Source of the DNA: Stromatinia cepivora | Lineage: Eukaryota > Ascomycota > Leotiomycetes > Helotiales > Sclerotiniaceae | Length of the DNA stretch: 64,000 nt | Direction: 5' to 3' | Assembly: GCA_014898415.1 (NCBI GenBank) | Contig: RCTD01000003.1 | Location: 2,046,001-2,110,000, forward strand | Part shown: positions 22,738-34,196 of the stretch, in pieces | How the letters are laid out: the number at the start of each line of letters is the position of its first letter | Position numbering within the stretch: the first letter of the stretch is position 1 | Program-made: the position numbers and the translations under genes | The notes under the pieces: generated by a model | The model's input: only the letters and a program-made list of their open reading frames with translations | What the model was told of the DNA's origin: nothing | Databases searched by the model: none

Positions 22738-24260
22738 TATCACGAGATACACGTGATCGCGTACGATCGGGCTAGTACAATACTAAGCTCCGAGCCGATC
22801 ATATATATAGCTTCGTAGCACACTCTCTTTAGCTCTATAGCTTTTAATTCTAAGATTGATTTTTAAACACTTATTAAATTCGTTATATTATTAAAAACTC
22901 TTCCAAATAAGAAATAGAATAACATCTATTTATACTTATACACACTCCACTTGCTCCTATCTAGATATACACTCATACTCTCTCACTTGCATATAGATCT
23001 TCTTAATATTATTCGAAGATATTATCTTTTTTCTTACCCTTAATTTCTAAACTATAAATTACAATTCGATAAACCTCACAATTACAGAACTTCATAGCGA
23101 AATAACTCATCAGCGAGATAAAATCTCATTCCTACGCTCCCTAATTCTCGAATGCACTTCTGCCGCTCATACTCCTTTTCGTCCGAAATCCTCTCTCCCT
23201 GATACTACCTCAACTTTCTTCTCTTAATCAAAACATTCCCTTAGATCATACAACGATCCTGGATCAACTCACATACGTTTACAATAATCCGAATAAAGTT
23301 CAAAAAGCCAAAAATAAACTATTCATTCTCAAACAAAGAATCGATTTTCTACATACCTATATTACAAAATTCGAAAGAACTCTTTACAAAACCAAAAATC
23401 AAAATTGACCCAATTCGAATAAAATCTCAATTTTTTATAATAAACTCAATATTACTTTTAGAAATCGTCTTTTTTAATAATTTTCTCTTCCCTACTCCTA
23501 TCCCGATTTTGTTTAGGTCATACAATAATTAACTGCTCGTACAATAAATGAATTCCCTGTATCATCCCACTTTAATAAATCTAGAGCCCTATATATATTA
23601 CAGAATCCATTTTACTCTCGGAATTATGATCTAATGGATATTAACAATCTTAATATTATTAATACCTTTAGCCCTTTTGATATCCAATTGAACAAATCCA
23701 ATTATACTTTGATTCTACTTTGTATATAAGTACCCAAGTTTTCCCCTTCTAAAAGAACTCTTTTGTACAAACAAAATAAATATATATAATATAGAAATAA
23801 CTTTTATTAAATACGAATCTATCCATTAGACCTATATCAAGAAGTCTGAGATCAACAAAAACCTATTTCGACTATTATATTAACTACTAAACCCGAAAAC
23901 AACGATGATAAAGATCTAGAAGAGATAATCAATAGCCGATATTTTGAAGATCACTTAAAGAAGATATATAATACAATGGATATATATTCGTTGATTATAA
24001 TACAATCCGTATATTAGGAATTTTTATCAAAAGAAGATTAATGATTATTTTGTATTTAAGTTATTTATTTAAAGTAAATTCGAGGCGAATTTTTCAGAAG
24101 GGGGGGATAATGTTACGAGATATATATGATCGTATACGATCAGATTAATACAGTACTAAGCTCCGAACCAATCATATATATAGCTTTATAGCATACTCTT
24201 TTTAGCTCTGTAGCTTTTAATTCTAAGGTTGATCTCTAAACGCTCGTTGGGTTCGTCACA
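22738..24260 (+). mobile_element. short gag-only LTR element F (TR-GAG type) nested in C
   Basis: Direct 150-bp LTRs (22738-22887 and 24111-24260) are flanked by a perfect 5-bp duplication ATTTG (22733-22737 and 24261-24265). A purine tract (AGAAGGGGGGGATAA, 24096-24110) precedes the right LTR, giving plus orientation. The 1.2-kb interior encodes only a decayed gag core, with no protease, reverse transcriptase or integrase. It interrupts the reverse transcriptase of C between ...FIKSYL and the following acidic/basic stretch. Confidence 0.88.
23270..23520 (+). pseudogene. gag core of element F
   Basis: One plus-strand frame reads NNPNKVQKAKNKLFILKQ, FLHTYITKFERTLYK, KISIFYNKLNITFRNRL and SYPDFV, separated by four stops. 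The pattern matches Ty3/gypsy retrotransposon gag (PF03732-like, by motif recognition). The family is therefore gypsy-derived, although its host C is copia. Confidence 0.7.
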
Positions 24261-24265
24261 ATTTG

Positions 24266-25486
24266 AAGAAAAAGATCTATCTTGAATTACCCCAAAATAT
24301 CAAAATCAAAAAAGGATATATACTATAAACTCTACAAAACCTATATAAATTGAAGCAAACTGAAAGGGACTGAAGTTTACTATTAAAAAAAGAGCTTTTA
24401 GATATAAATTTTGTACAAAGTTTGATAGACCCATATCTATATATATCCAAAGACTGTAATATAATATTACTGGTATATATCAACAATATCATTATTATAT
24501 CATATACATCATTGTAAATCACTTGATTCAATAAAAAGCTATCGGCCCATTTTAACACCAAAAATCTAAAGGAAATTAATAAGATCCTAAATGTTAGAAT
24601 TATTTGTAATAAAAAAGCATATATATTAATTATAGATCAAAAAGAATATCTCGATATTATACTAATCAAATACAATATTACATATAAACAATATCAAACC
24701 AAGAAATTGCTAATAATGGATTATACCTATCTCCAATCAGCAATCGATAACAATGAACTAGTAGATATAAACAAATATCAATAACGAATAGGAAATATGA
24801 TTCATTTAATGATATACATTCAATCAGATATAATATTCTTAATTGAAAGACTTTCACAATTTATGGCAAAACCAGTAAAATATTATACTATAGCTTTGAA
24901 GAATCTAATGCGATATCTATGATCAATAATCAAACAGAAGTTATGGTTCGGATTAAAGGGAGTACAATTTGATATCTACAAAGAATATAATATACTTGAC
25001 AATACAATAAAAATATATACAAATATAGATTGGATTAATAATAAATATAATCAGAAAAGTGTTTTAAGGAGAATTGTAATATTCTATGGAGGCCCTATAT
25101 TATAGACTAGCAAGAAATAAATATCTATAGCTATTTCTAATGCGGAATCAGAATATATTATAATGATAATATTCATCAAACAAGGGAGATGGATTATATA
25201 AATACTCAAAGATCTATTCAGATCAAATTACATTAGAAAGAACGGAAATACGGTTCAGATGTTTGGTGATAATCAAGGTGTTTTAGCTTTAACTAAGAAT
25301 CTATATTTGTATAAACAATCTAAATATATAGATATCAGTTATCATTTCATTAGGGATTTAACAGAAAAGGAGAAAATCGTTACTAATTATATCAATATAT
25401 ATGATATGGTTGCCAACGGAATAACGAAGCCTTATATAAGGATTGCTTTCGAAAGATTCAAGAAAATGTTAGGATTAATAATTTAG
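24266..25486 (+). pseudogene. reverse transcriptase C-terminus and RNase H of element C
   Basis: After the F insertion the frame continues with a YLELPQNIKIKKGY block. It ends in the copia RNase H signature (GDNQGVLALTKN, SKYIDISYHFIRD, MVANGITKP, FERFKKMLGL) at 25259-25486, just before the 3' LTR. Stops are scattered through the middle. Confidence 0.85.
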
Positions 25487-25518
25487 GAGAATCGAATAGG
25501 ATATCCTCAATAAAGGAA

Positions 25519-25684
25519 TATTGGAAATAAGGCTATTATAGAATTAGAATTGAGGTCACAAGATCACAATAATGCACAAACCATATTTGGGGATAACCTC
25601 AATTCTATTTTTACTAGAATTATAGATCCTTAATTCAACCTATATAGTCAACAATACTACTACTTCCTGCACCAAAAGTTAACA
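25519..25684 (+). repeat. 3' LTR of element C
   Basis: Partner of 17296-17461. Its left (inner) end is more mutated (TATTGG for TGTTGG) and its right (outer) end less. Confidence 0.87.
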
Positions 25685-25695
25685 TGATAGAATAT

Positions 25696-25881
25696 TGTTG
25701 GACAGACTTCGTAAGGGGGTGTATACACAAAACGCATATAGGGTAAAGATAGTTCTATTATTCTGTTTAACCTCTTTATATAATAGGATTCTACTAATCT
25801 ATATAAACACTACTATCCTATTTACAATGTAGGAGAAATACATAATGATATTACATGTTTCGTTAATTATATATTCCAATA
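25696..25881 (-). repeat. 3' LTR of element D
   Basis: Aligns without indels to 32337-32522. Left (outer) end preserved, right end AT-shifted. Confidence 0.87.
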
Positions 25882-27136
25882 TAGATTTAACTTTCTTTTT
25901 TGTATAAAATACTATATATATGAATCAGATTGATTATTGGAATATAGATAGCTACCTAATCGCTTAATTCGATTTTTGTACCCATTTTCTATTCAAATGA
26001 GCATAATGAATTCTTTTTTCAAATTAATCAAACATCTAATATTTATATCCTTCAATTTCATCGAAACAGAAGTTTTCCATCCTGTATATATTTCTTGATC
26101 GATTCGGTCAATATTTCTGATTTCGGGATCATACTAACAATTATAAAGCTACTAAAGATCGTATTTGCCGAACTCCTAAAAATATATATTTTATATCAAC
26201 TACAAAGCAATTAATTGCATTGAAATCTTACCCACATTTACTATAAAGTTTGTATTATTTGTAATATACTGATTCTTTGTACAATAAAACTTTTCAATTG
26301 TACAATATTACAAATGCTTTAACCCAACCAAATCAAAATCCTATTCTCCTGATCGATAATAAAGAGCTTGCTCTCTATTATCACAACACTCTTCAACTCG
26401 TTATTCTGGCCATACCAAAACATCCTATTCTATTTATATAAAATCATATTATACTTGTTCAAATACAATCGATATATACTTTATATATTAATAATCTTTT
26501 AATACAAAATCGGAATATTTTAATTGAGGGATCTTATAAAGAATGTTATTATCGAGAATTGACTCCTTTCCTTGAATACTGTTATATAGAAAAGCATTTC
26601 GGGAACAATTATAAGAATTATAAATAACGTAATCATAAGATTCATTATATACATTCAGATTATCTGTATACTGATCTTACCAGCCAATCTAATCCATCTT
26701 TTCCTTCTTATATTTCTTCTGATTGGAATCCTATTTCTTCTTTTTCAATAAAAAAGCTTTTCTTGCTTAATTCTAATTCTACAAAAGAGCTTTTCGTTGT
26801 TGATTGATTTATATAATATCTAAATATTTTTGTTTTTTAATTTAAAAAACGAAATCAGAATGAAAAATTTTCTTTTTGTAATTTTTGAAAATAAAATATG
26901 AAATATAAAAATGATTAATACTGTATCCCTATATCAATTTTGGTTTATACAAAGATCTAATCGATTTTCATACGAATTTCTTGTTTTACCTATCCCTTTA
27001 TACATACTTCGAAAATATTCGTATTAATAAACTTTTTTAAGCTATTATTAAGATTAACTTTTGTTATTGTATCAATAATATTATCGAATCCATTAATCTA
27101 TCTCATTTCTATCAATTCTCTTTGTTTGTATGATTA

Positions 27137-27469
27137 TTAAAGTACTATGATATCGATTATCAATCTTTTCTTTTTCGTTGTACTTAATTTAACAAAGCAT
27201 TCATACAGTAAATATGAATCAGTATATACAACGATTGGGATATCAGGGATGTCGAATTGTGAGATAATAATTTGTAAGATAAATTGTATTATAAGATTGA
27301 TATCTATTTCTGCTATTATTCCATATATCTCGGATACTAATATATTGTATATAATTCTTTTGCTTTTTGTATTACTATAATGGATGATATTACCTTTTAT
27401 TTCGAAGATATTTTCGTCTGATATATTTTTATTCACAAACAAAATGATGAATTCTATTTGATTATTCAA
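27137..27469 (-). pseudogene. RNase H of element D
   Basis: The minus strand reads RIIYNILVSEIYGIIAEID and PIVVYTDSYLLYECFVKLSTTKKKRLIIDI, an RNase H fold with the YTDSYSL block of fungal copia elements. This stretch is open for 110 codons. Confidence 0.85.
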
Positions 27470-27754
27470 ATCCTTATTATTAGCAAAAAATCCATTAACA
27501 AAAACGAATAGCTTTATATAATCTTTTTCAAAAAGAATAAAGCAAAGATTTCGATTAAAGTTTTTTATCTATCAATTTAATCTTTTATTAAGCAATTTGA
27601 TATTTTTGTCTGATGGATCTTAATGTTGTACAGCGGTTGATAGATTATACGATACTTTTGGTTAACAAATTATAATAATATATACCCCTCTAACTCTTTA
27701 TTCCTGATATTACTTTAAATTGTTAATCTTTCCGATTTTCTTTCCTTAGTCTTT

Positions 27755-28560
27755 TTATATAAATATGAGATTGTTTTTTGTATATTGTATTATATATTTA
27801 TTGAATATTAGCGGGGTATCATTTGTAAGATATTCTCCTAGTTTGATTTTGATATTTGTATTAATCAATTCTTTGTTTTCTAGCTTTAGGAATTGCTTAT
27901 CTATAAGAATGAGGATATCGTCTATTTGTATTCCTACAATTCCGAATCGTATATTCTTTGAATCCGAAATTAGTAAGCAGGGATCATATGATAATATAAT
28001 CATATTCAGTTTCTCTTGATAATATTTCTAATAGGTTGCCCATTAATGTGTTTCTGTTTCTATGATACTGTATAATAGCTTTTTGATTATTATAATTGTA
28101 CCTTTTGCATATTTACCTTGAAGTTCTTTTGGTAAATTTATTAATATAACATAATTCAAAGATGTTTTTGATTATATATACACCTATATGACATCTCGTA
28201 TTATGAACTTGATACTCATTGGCTCTAATATTGAAGTTAGAATCATAATGATTCTCTGGCTTGATCTTTGGATTGTAGGTGCTTGTATCAATATTGTTTC
28301 TTTTCCAGAATCATTATATACTTGAATGATTAGGCATGACTTTTCGTATAGGGAATTTGTTGTATATCCTTTGATTTTATTTACAAGATATAAATTGAAT
28401 AATTTTTCGGTATATATGAAAGGGTTGTATTTGACGAATTCGAAAATATCTTTTGTAATTAAACTATCGATCTTTTATGTTTGCAAAGTTTTAAATGGTT
28501 GTTCTTCAATTATGATGATCCTTTTTGTATAAAGATCAATTGCAAAATCCAATGTTTCTT
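27755..28560 (-). pseudogene. reverse transcriptase of element D
   Basis: The minus strand contains YDPCLLISD and FGIVGIQIDDILIL, the copia polymerase box with its Asp pair intact (family YVDD / QTDDTLI). Upstream sequence to about 28560 is stop-rich. Confidence 0.8.
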
Positions 28561-28599
28561 GTTTCTTTTTTGTAATGAATACTTTTGATAGATCTTGAT

Positions 28600-31500
28600 T
28601 ATTTCGGATTACAGCAATTAGTTGATTATATTCATTATTTGTTTTTTGTACTTTCTATGAAAATGATATTCTAGAGATTTCGATTTATATCAATGTACGA
28701 TATACAGGATTGATTATTCTTTCTTTCTTAGTACTAAATCGTATACATTTCCTTTCAAATTTGCTTATTTCTTGACCTTGATCTGAAGGAATAGAAGGGG
28801 TTACCGGGGGTGATGGGTTCTCTGGAAGTGACGGATTTTCTATATTTGAGAAGATCATCAGGAATGAATTTTCTATTAGGAATGGTTCTTTGTATGTATT
28901 CTTGTAAAATGGTTTGACGATTATTATACGAAATTCTGTAGGACCATAAGGGAGATCGATTGTGCAGTTTTGATTTGTAATTGCAATCAATCTGTAGGGT
29001 CCTGTTTATTCTTTCTTTTCTTTTTATATTTGTATTAATAAATTCAAAAGTAGTTTTAGTGTCTTGTATATATCTGGGTTATTTCTAGTATTAAATAAAT
29101 CTTGTATCATACACTTTATTTGAATTTCTTGAATCTTTTTTATTACCTATTGGTATATCTGTACTCGTTTTACAATTGATTGGAAAAATGGATTATACAA
29201 AATCATTCAGGGATATACTCTATATACAAAAAGAATTGGGACAAGGTTGTTTGGTTCTACAATATTATTCATTGCTTTGATTATCATTTGTAAAATAGTT
29301 TCTTTTTCGAAATTCTTGTTTTTTAATTCTTCCTTGAATATTTTGTATAATTATCGTATAGATATATAAAATCTTTCGACTTTACTAATTGCATTGTAAG
29401 CTTCTACAGGGACTTCACGAATGTCGATTTGAAGAGCTTTTGCCTTTTGTTGAAATTCGATCGATATAAAATTTGTATCTGTATTGTAAAATATATGATC
29501 TGATGGGTCAAGGTATATATCGATCCAGTATTTCCGAATTGTATTTCAAATTGTCTTTATATTTATATTTTGTATAAATATAGCAATATTGTATACAATA
29601 GCTTCATTGATAATATAAAGAACAGATTTTCCTTCAATATAGAATATATCCAGAATAATTGAATAATTGAATTCGATATCATCTTTTATTATGAATTTAA
29701 AATATTCTGGGGATTTCATATAAAGCTGATAATATTTGCATATTTTGTTGAGTTTCTTAATCGTCTGAAAATCAATATCTATATGCTTTGTATAATTGAA
29801 TATATTGATGAGTTTTTGTATAAAGGGATACCCGAATCTTCGATATATTTATCGAAATTCAATTTCTATCAAATAATAGTATATCACTATCTTTTCTATT
29901 TGATCGAGAAATATAAAAGAATATTCCCATTTTTGTATAATAAGAATAATCTTATTACCTTACTTTAATATATTTGATATATTATCGAATATAATATATA
30001 GGCGATTTATATCCTGTATACATATAAGAAATAAAATATTTATTGATATAATGAAAAACGTAATAATTCCAATTGATATTTGGATAATGATATCTCCTTG
30101 CGATTGTATAATTCCTTTTCCGAATTTGATATTATATTCAATACCTTTTATATATAAAATACCTTTCTTTTTTTCTAATATCTATATCTAAAATTCCCTT
30201 ATTGTTAATACTTTTGATATACCTGTATTTGGAATGATACCTTGAAATGCGTTTATTGAATATCGATCTTGAAATTGGAAAACTTCATTTGGGTTATCGC
30301 TTTTTTCGTACTTTTCGTATAATTGATTGAATTGATCATTTTGTAGGTATATATACATCAATGATTATCTCCCTAATAATTCTGTAATATACACTTTATT
30401 AACAAAATCTATTTCAATAAAATATATCTCGAATTGAATCATTTGATTATTTAAAGATTCAATTTAAGGATATTCGAAAATATTATCTTCTTTTAATATT
30501 TCGTCCTTTTTGTATTACAATTCGAATGTATCTTTATATTTCAAAAGATATTACTCGAATATTTCTTCATCCATTTCTTATTCTATCATATATTAATTGA
30601 ATTTCGTTTTCTATTCCTCTTTTATATAATTTGTCGATCAGCATTCTAATTACTTGCATACGAAGTATTTCTGAATTGATATATATAATAATATTTGAAA
30701 ATATTGAGATCTTTTTGATGAATTTGCTAATGAATATAAGCAAGAAAAAATGAATTTGCTTTTTGATCGAATTCTATATTATCCTCGATTTCTATATGAA
30801 CTTCGATCATCATATATATGATCCATCCAGTATATTTCTATACCTAATAGATTATTAATCATTGAATCTATGATATAAATATTTGTTGATCGCATTCTTT
30901 CAGTTTGACCAATAGTATTTCGAAGGTCAATATAAAGGCCTTTATATATCATAATGGGATATAACAAAACAAAATTATATTCAGGGATATCACAACAAAT
31001 ATTTATAATTTGATCTTTTAATATCAATTCTGATTGATATAAATCTACTAATTCATATTATAATATATAAAGTATATCGAAAAGCTTTTCCAATTGTTTT
31101 GAAAATGATTTATTAAGGTACTTTTGTATGATCTATAGAAATATCGTATTACATTATTCGATGAGATATTTCTGGTATCTTTCTTCTATTTCAAAATACG
31201 TTTTCATGAATATAATCATTTTTTCGAATTTCAATTTTCTATTATTAATTTTGTCGAAATAGAATAATAATATAAAGCCTTGAAGTATTATCGAAAACAC
31301 TGTTTTGTATTCATTTAGATGAATTCCGATTTTACTACAAAGTTTGTAGAATATCTACAGTTTCTTATTCAGAAAATCATACTCCCCATTATTATATTTG
31401 AATTCATTATTATTATACACTTTTATAAAATCTGAAAGAAAATTTCGTCTATATACTATATAAAATATATTCTGCCTTATTGTACAATCTAGCATTATAA

Positions 31501-32336
31501 AATCAAAAGGAAATTGGCTTTGATTTCGTTACTGTTGTTCATCTTATCATATTTGCTCAAAAAACTCTGATATAAATGAAGCTTGAATTTTGATCGATTT
31601 CTTCGATACAATGATTTCGTATATATCTATATATTCTTCTTTCAATCGATTTACTTCTTCTTGAACTTCCTTTGTATATTCGTTTGATTTATCTTTCGAA
31701 ATAAATTCAGCAAGTACTTTTGCATAGTTATTGCTCCCTTTTGTTTGTCGGATCTGAAAGTTATATAAAATGAATTGAATTCGTACGAATTTAAGAGCTT
31801 CATAATATACGATTTTGAATATAGCATCCATCCAGCCTTCATACCACTCTTGAAATTCTTTTTATAGCCTTTGCCCTTTATACCTTTTGAATTGTAAATT
31901 AACAAATCACATAATTATATCAGCATTTATTTAGGATTCAGTAAATTCTGAATTTGGATTCAATTGTTTCCCCCAAAATTCAGTATCCATTTCATACAGA
32001 AATGATTCAGAGATTGGAAAAACTATATTGAATATTATAATTCGATATCGTATTATATCGAATAGATTTATTATATAATATATACAAAAGCATGATAGAT
32101 ATAAATAGAGTCGATATAAAATCAAATTATCCTAAAAAAATCAATTGTAATCAGAGATCCCTTTTTAGTATATATTTCGAAAAAAATAGTATAGGAAATA
32201 TAGTATTTTAATTCTTCCATATAGATCATACATAAATTTAGTCTAATACAATCTTATTCGTTTTTTCAAAAGATATCTCTTCTTATTGAATTTGACCTTA
32301 CCATTCTATAATTGAATCTTATCAATCACTAATCAA
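28600..32336 (-). pseudogene. integrase, protease and gag regions of element D
   Basis: By order the minus strand here holds integrase (about 29000-30000), protease (about 30500-31030) and gag (about 31500-32336). The 28685-28990 block is proline-rich (PSLPENPSPPVTPSIPSDQGQ), as in the linker between copia integrase and reverse transcriptase. The rest is too degraded for residue-level calls. Confidence 0.5.
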
Positions 32337-32522
32337 TGTTGAATAGATTTCGTAAAAAGGTATATACACAAAATATATATAAAGTAAAGATAATTCTATT
32401 ATTCTGTTTAACCCTTTTGTATAACAGGGTTCTACTAATCTATATAGACGCTGCCATCCCACTTACGATGTAGGGGAAACATATGATGGTGTCACGTGTT
32501 TCGTCAGTCATGTGTTCCAACA
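32337..32522 (-). repeat. 5' LTR of element D
   Basis: Partner of 25696-25881. Right (outer) half nearly unmutated, left half AT-shifted. Confidence 0.87.
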
Positions 32523-32527
32523 AATAT

Positions 32528-33878
32528 TTCCTATAATTCTTTTTGATCTAGTCATTAGAGATATTCTCCATTAATTCTTTCTACAAATGAGATATTGATA
32601 GTAATTCCAAATTATAGAATTCGATATTGATCGATATACCGAACTTTATAAGATTCTTCTTCTTCAGTGTTTGTTATATTAAGATCCTCGTTGATAATGC
32701 TTTTGTCAATATCTTCAAATTTCCAGATACGATGGTTCCATTGGTCGATTTCTCGAATAAACCATAATTCTTCTAATTGTAGGTCTCTGTTTACCTATAA
32801 GAGATTCTCTACCTTTTCTTTTTCTAACTCTTCTTTGTAAGCTAATAATAATATAGCTAATCTTGTAATACTAACTACACACAATTATAACATAAAGATA
32901 ACATTAAATTGATTTTTGCCGAATTTATTTTTGAAATCAACCTTTTTACCTCCTGTTCTCTTATTTCAGCAATTTGCTACCCGATACCCTGCTTTTCCAC
33001 ATTCAAAGCATAAATTGTTATCTCTTCTTTGTTTCTTTTCTTGATCATTATTTCTATTAATGTAATATATAATATCTAGTTTTATAGGGTTTTTATATCT
33101 CTATAAATTATAATATAATCTGCCCTCATTCTTGCAATAATATCTTTGTTTCTAATTCCCTTGGGATTTATATAATCTTTGGTTTTGTCGATATCGATAA
33201 AAACAATTGTTTGATTCGATAAAATCCTGGATTAGATTATTCAAATCTTCGTTTGTTGCAATTCTTTTTAATTCCAATTTAACTTTTAGTTTGAATCCTT
33301 TTCAATAATAATTTATGATAATAGTTTTATTCCAATTGATTATTTCTATATATCTTCGAAATTCCGTAGTATATTTCAATATTGATTCTGTCTGTTTGAA
33401 GTTGAAGATCTTTTTTTTCGTTACTTCTAATTCGTTGGAGTTTCTAAAGATTCTGCAGATTTCTATCTTAAATCCTTCGAAATTGTTGAATATTACTTAT
33501 ATAAATTGTATATGATTTTAATCGGCATACTCGAAATAGTCGTGTAAATATGATTAGATCCATTTGGCTGCTTTTCCTCGAAGATACGATATAACCCATA
33601 CACTTTTAGATTCTATAATAATAAATTTATTCTTATTGAATTTGAAGTAAATCTCAAATTATAATAGAAAAATATCAAGTTCTTATCAATTACCTTAATA
33701 TTTATCTAATAAAGCGATCTTGAGTGTTTCATTAATAATGATTTCCTTGAAAATATCAATCATTTCGATATCATCGGTATCGATTACTAGTACAAACTGG
33801 CTTGGATTGATATCTCTAAATGCTATATCATCGATTGATATTGAATCAATACTTGAAACAAAAATGATATTCAAAATA
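32528..33878 (-). pseudogene. gag of element A with damaged zinc knuckle
   Basis: The minus strand reads NETLKIALLDKY, ELDIFLLQ-like, EIYFKFNKNKF, SVWVISYLRGKAAKWI and YLHDYFEYAD, the Ty3/gypsy gag core. A CCHC zinc knuckle follows at 32969-33010, reading CFECGKAGYRVANC. The His of C-x2-C-x4-H-x4-C is Tyr, a CAC-to-TAC change. The frame is interrupted by several stops. Its start abuts the 5' LTR with no clear leader. Confidence 0.85.
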
Positions 33879-34196
33879 TTATAGAAACTATTTTTAGGGT
33901 TATATAAAAATAACTAAAAATCTCTTGAAATAATTTAAACTAAACTTCAAATAGGAATTCAATAAGATTAATAATTAATTACAATTCTTGTAATTATAAT
34001 AATAAAACTAATAATTGTTTTTGAATACGAAACTCTATATTATAATAAAAACCATTCCCTTATATAAACCTTCGTTCTCTATTGTCCCATTGATCCCATC
34101 GTGTCCCACCAGATAGGAGCAATGGGATCCAATGGGAATCTCTAATCCCGTGACTTCCTGATCATGTGATTCGGTATGTTGGATGCCGTCGTAACA
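33879..34196 (-). repeat. 5' LTR of element A
   Basis: Partner of 1348-1665. Right (outer) 140 bp preserved; left part AT-shifted. Confidence 0.85.

Larger units (their letters stand above)
17296..25684 (+). mobile_element. Ty1/copia retrotransposon C nested in A
   Basis: Direct 166-bp LTRs (17296-17461 and 25519-25684) begin TGTTGGAAAT and end GTTAACA, and are flanked by TGGTA (17291-17295) and TGATA (25685-25689), a target duplication differing by one G-to-A change. The plus strand carries, in copia order, gag/protease (about 18250-19150), integrase (19428-20130), reverse transcriptase (22500-24900) and RNase H (25000-25486). Removing M and F leaves 5.5 kb. All frames are broken. Confidence 0.9.
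25696..32522 (-). mobile_element. Ty1/copia retrotransposon D nested in A
   Basis: Direct 186-bp LTRs (25696-25881 and 32337-32522) begin TGTTG and end TTCCAACA (TTCCAATA in the left copy), with identical AATAT duplications (25691-25695 and 32523-32527). The minus strand carries gag region, integrase region, reverse transcriptase (27755-28560) and RNase H (27137-27469) in copia order. Its left end is only 6 bp from the target duplication of C, so two independent insertions hit almost the same point of A. Confidence 0.9.
1348..34196 (-). mobile_element. Ty3/gypsy retrotransposon A, RIP-degraded, host of the nested insertions
   Basis: Two direct repeats of 318 bp (1348-1665 and 33879-34196) align without an indel, start TG, and end CA in the better-preserved copy. 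Between them, on the minus strand and split by insertions, are gag with a zinc knuckle (32528-33878), a protease region and reverse transcriptase (15652-17295), RNase H (about 14815-15560), integrase (13917-14700) and a chromodomain (2379-2699). Subtracting B, C and D with their target duplications leaves about 6.4 kb, a normal gypsy size. A purine-rich tract at about 1666-1680 (read on the minus strand) abuts the 3' LTR. All coding parts contain many stops, so the element is dead. The flanking pentamers (1343-1347 and 34197-34201) do not form a clear target duplication. Confidence 0.88.
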
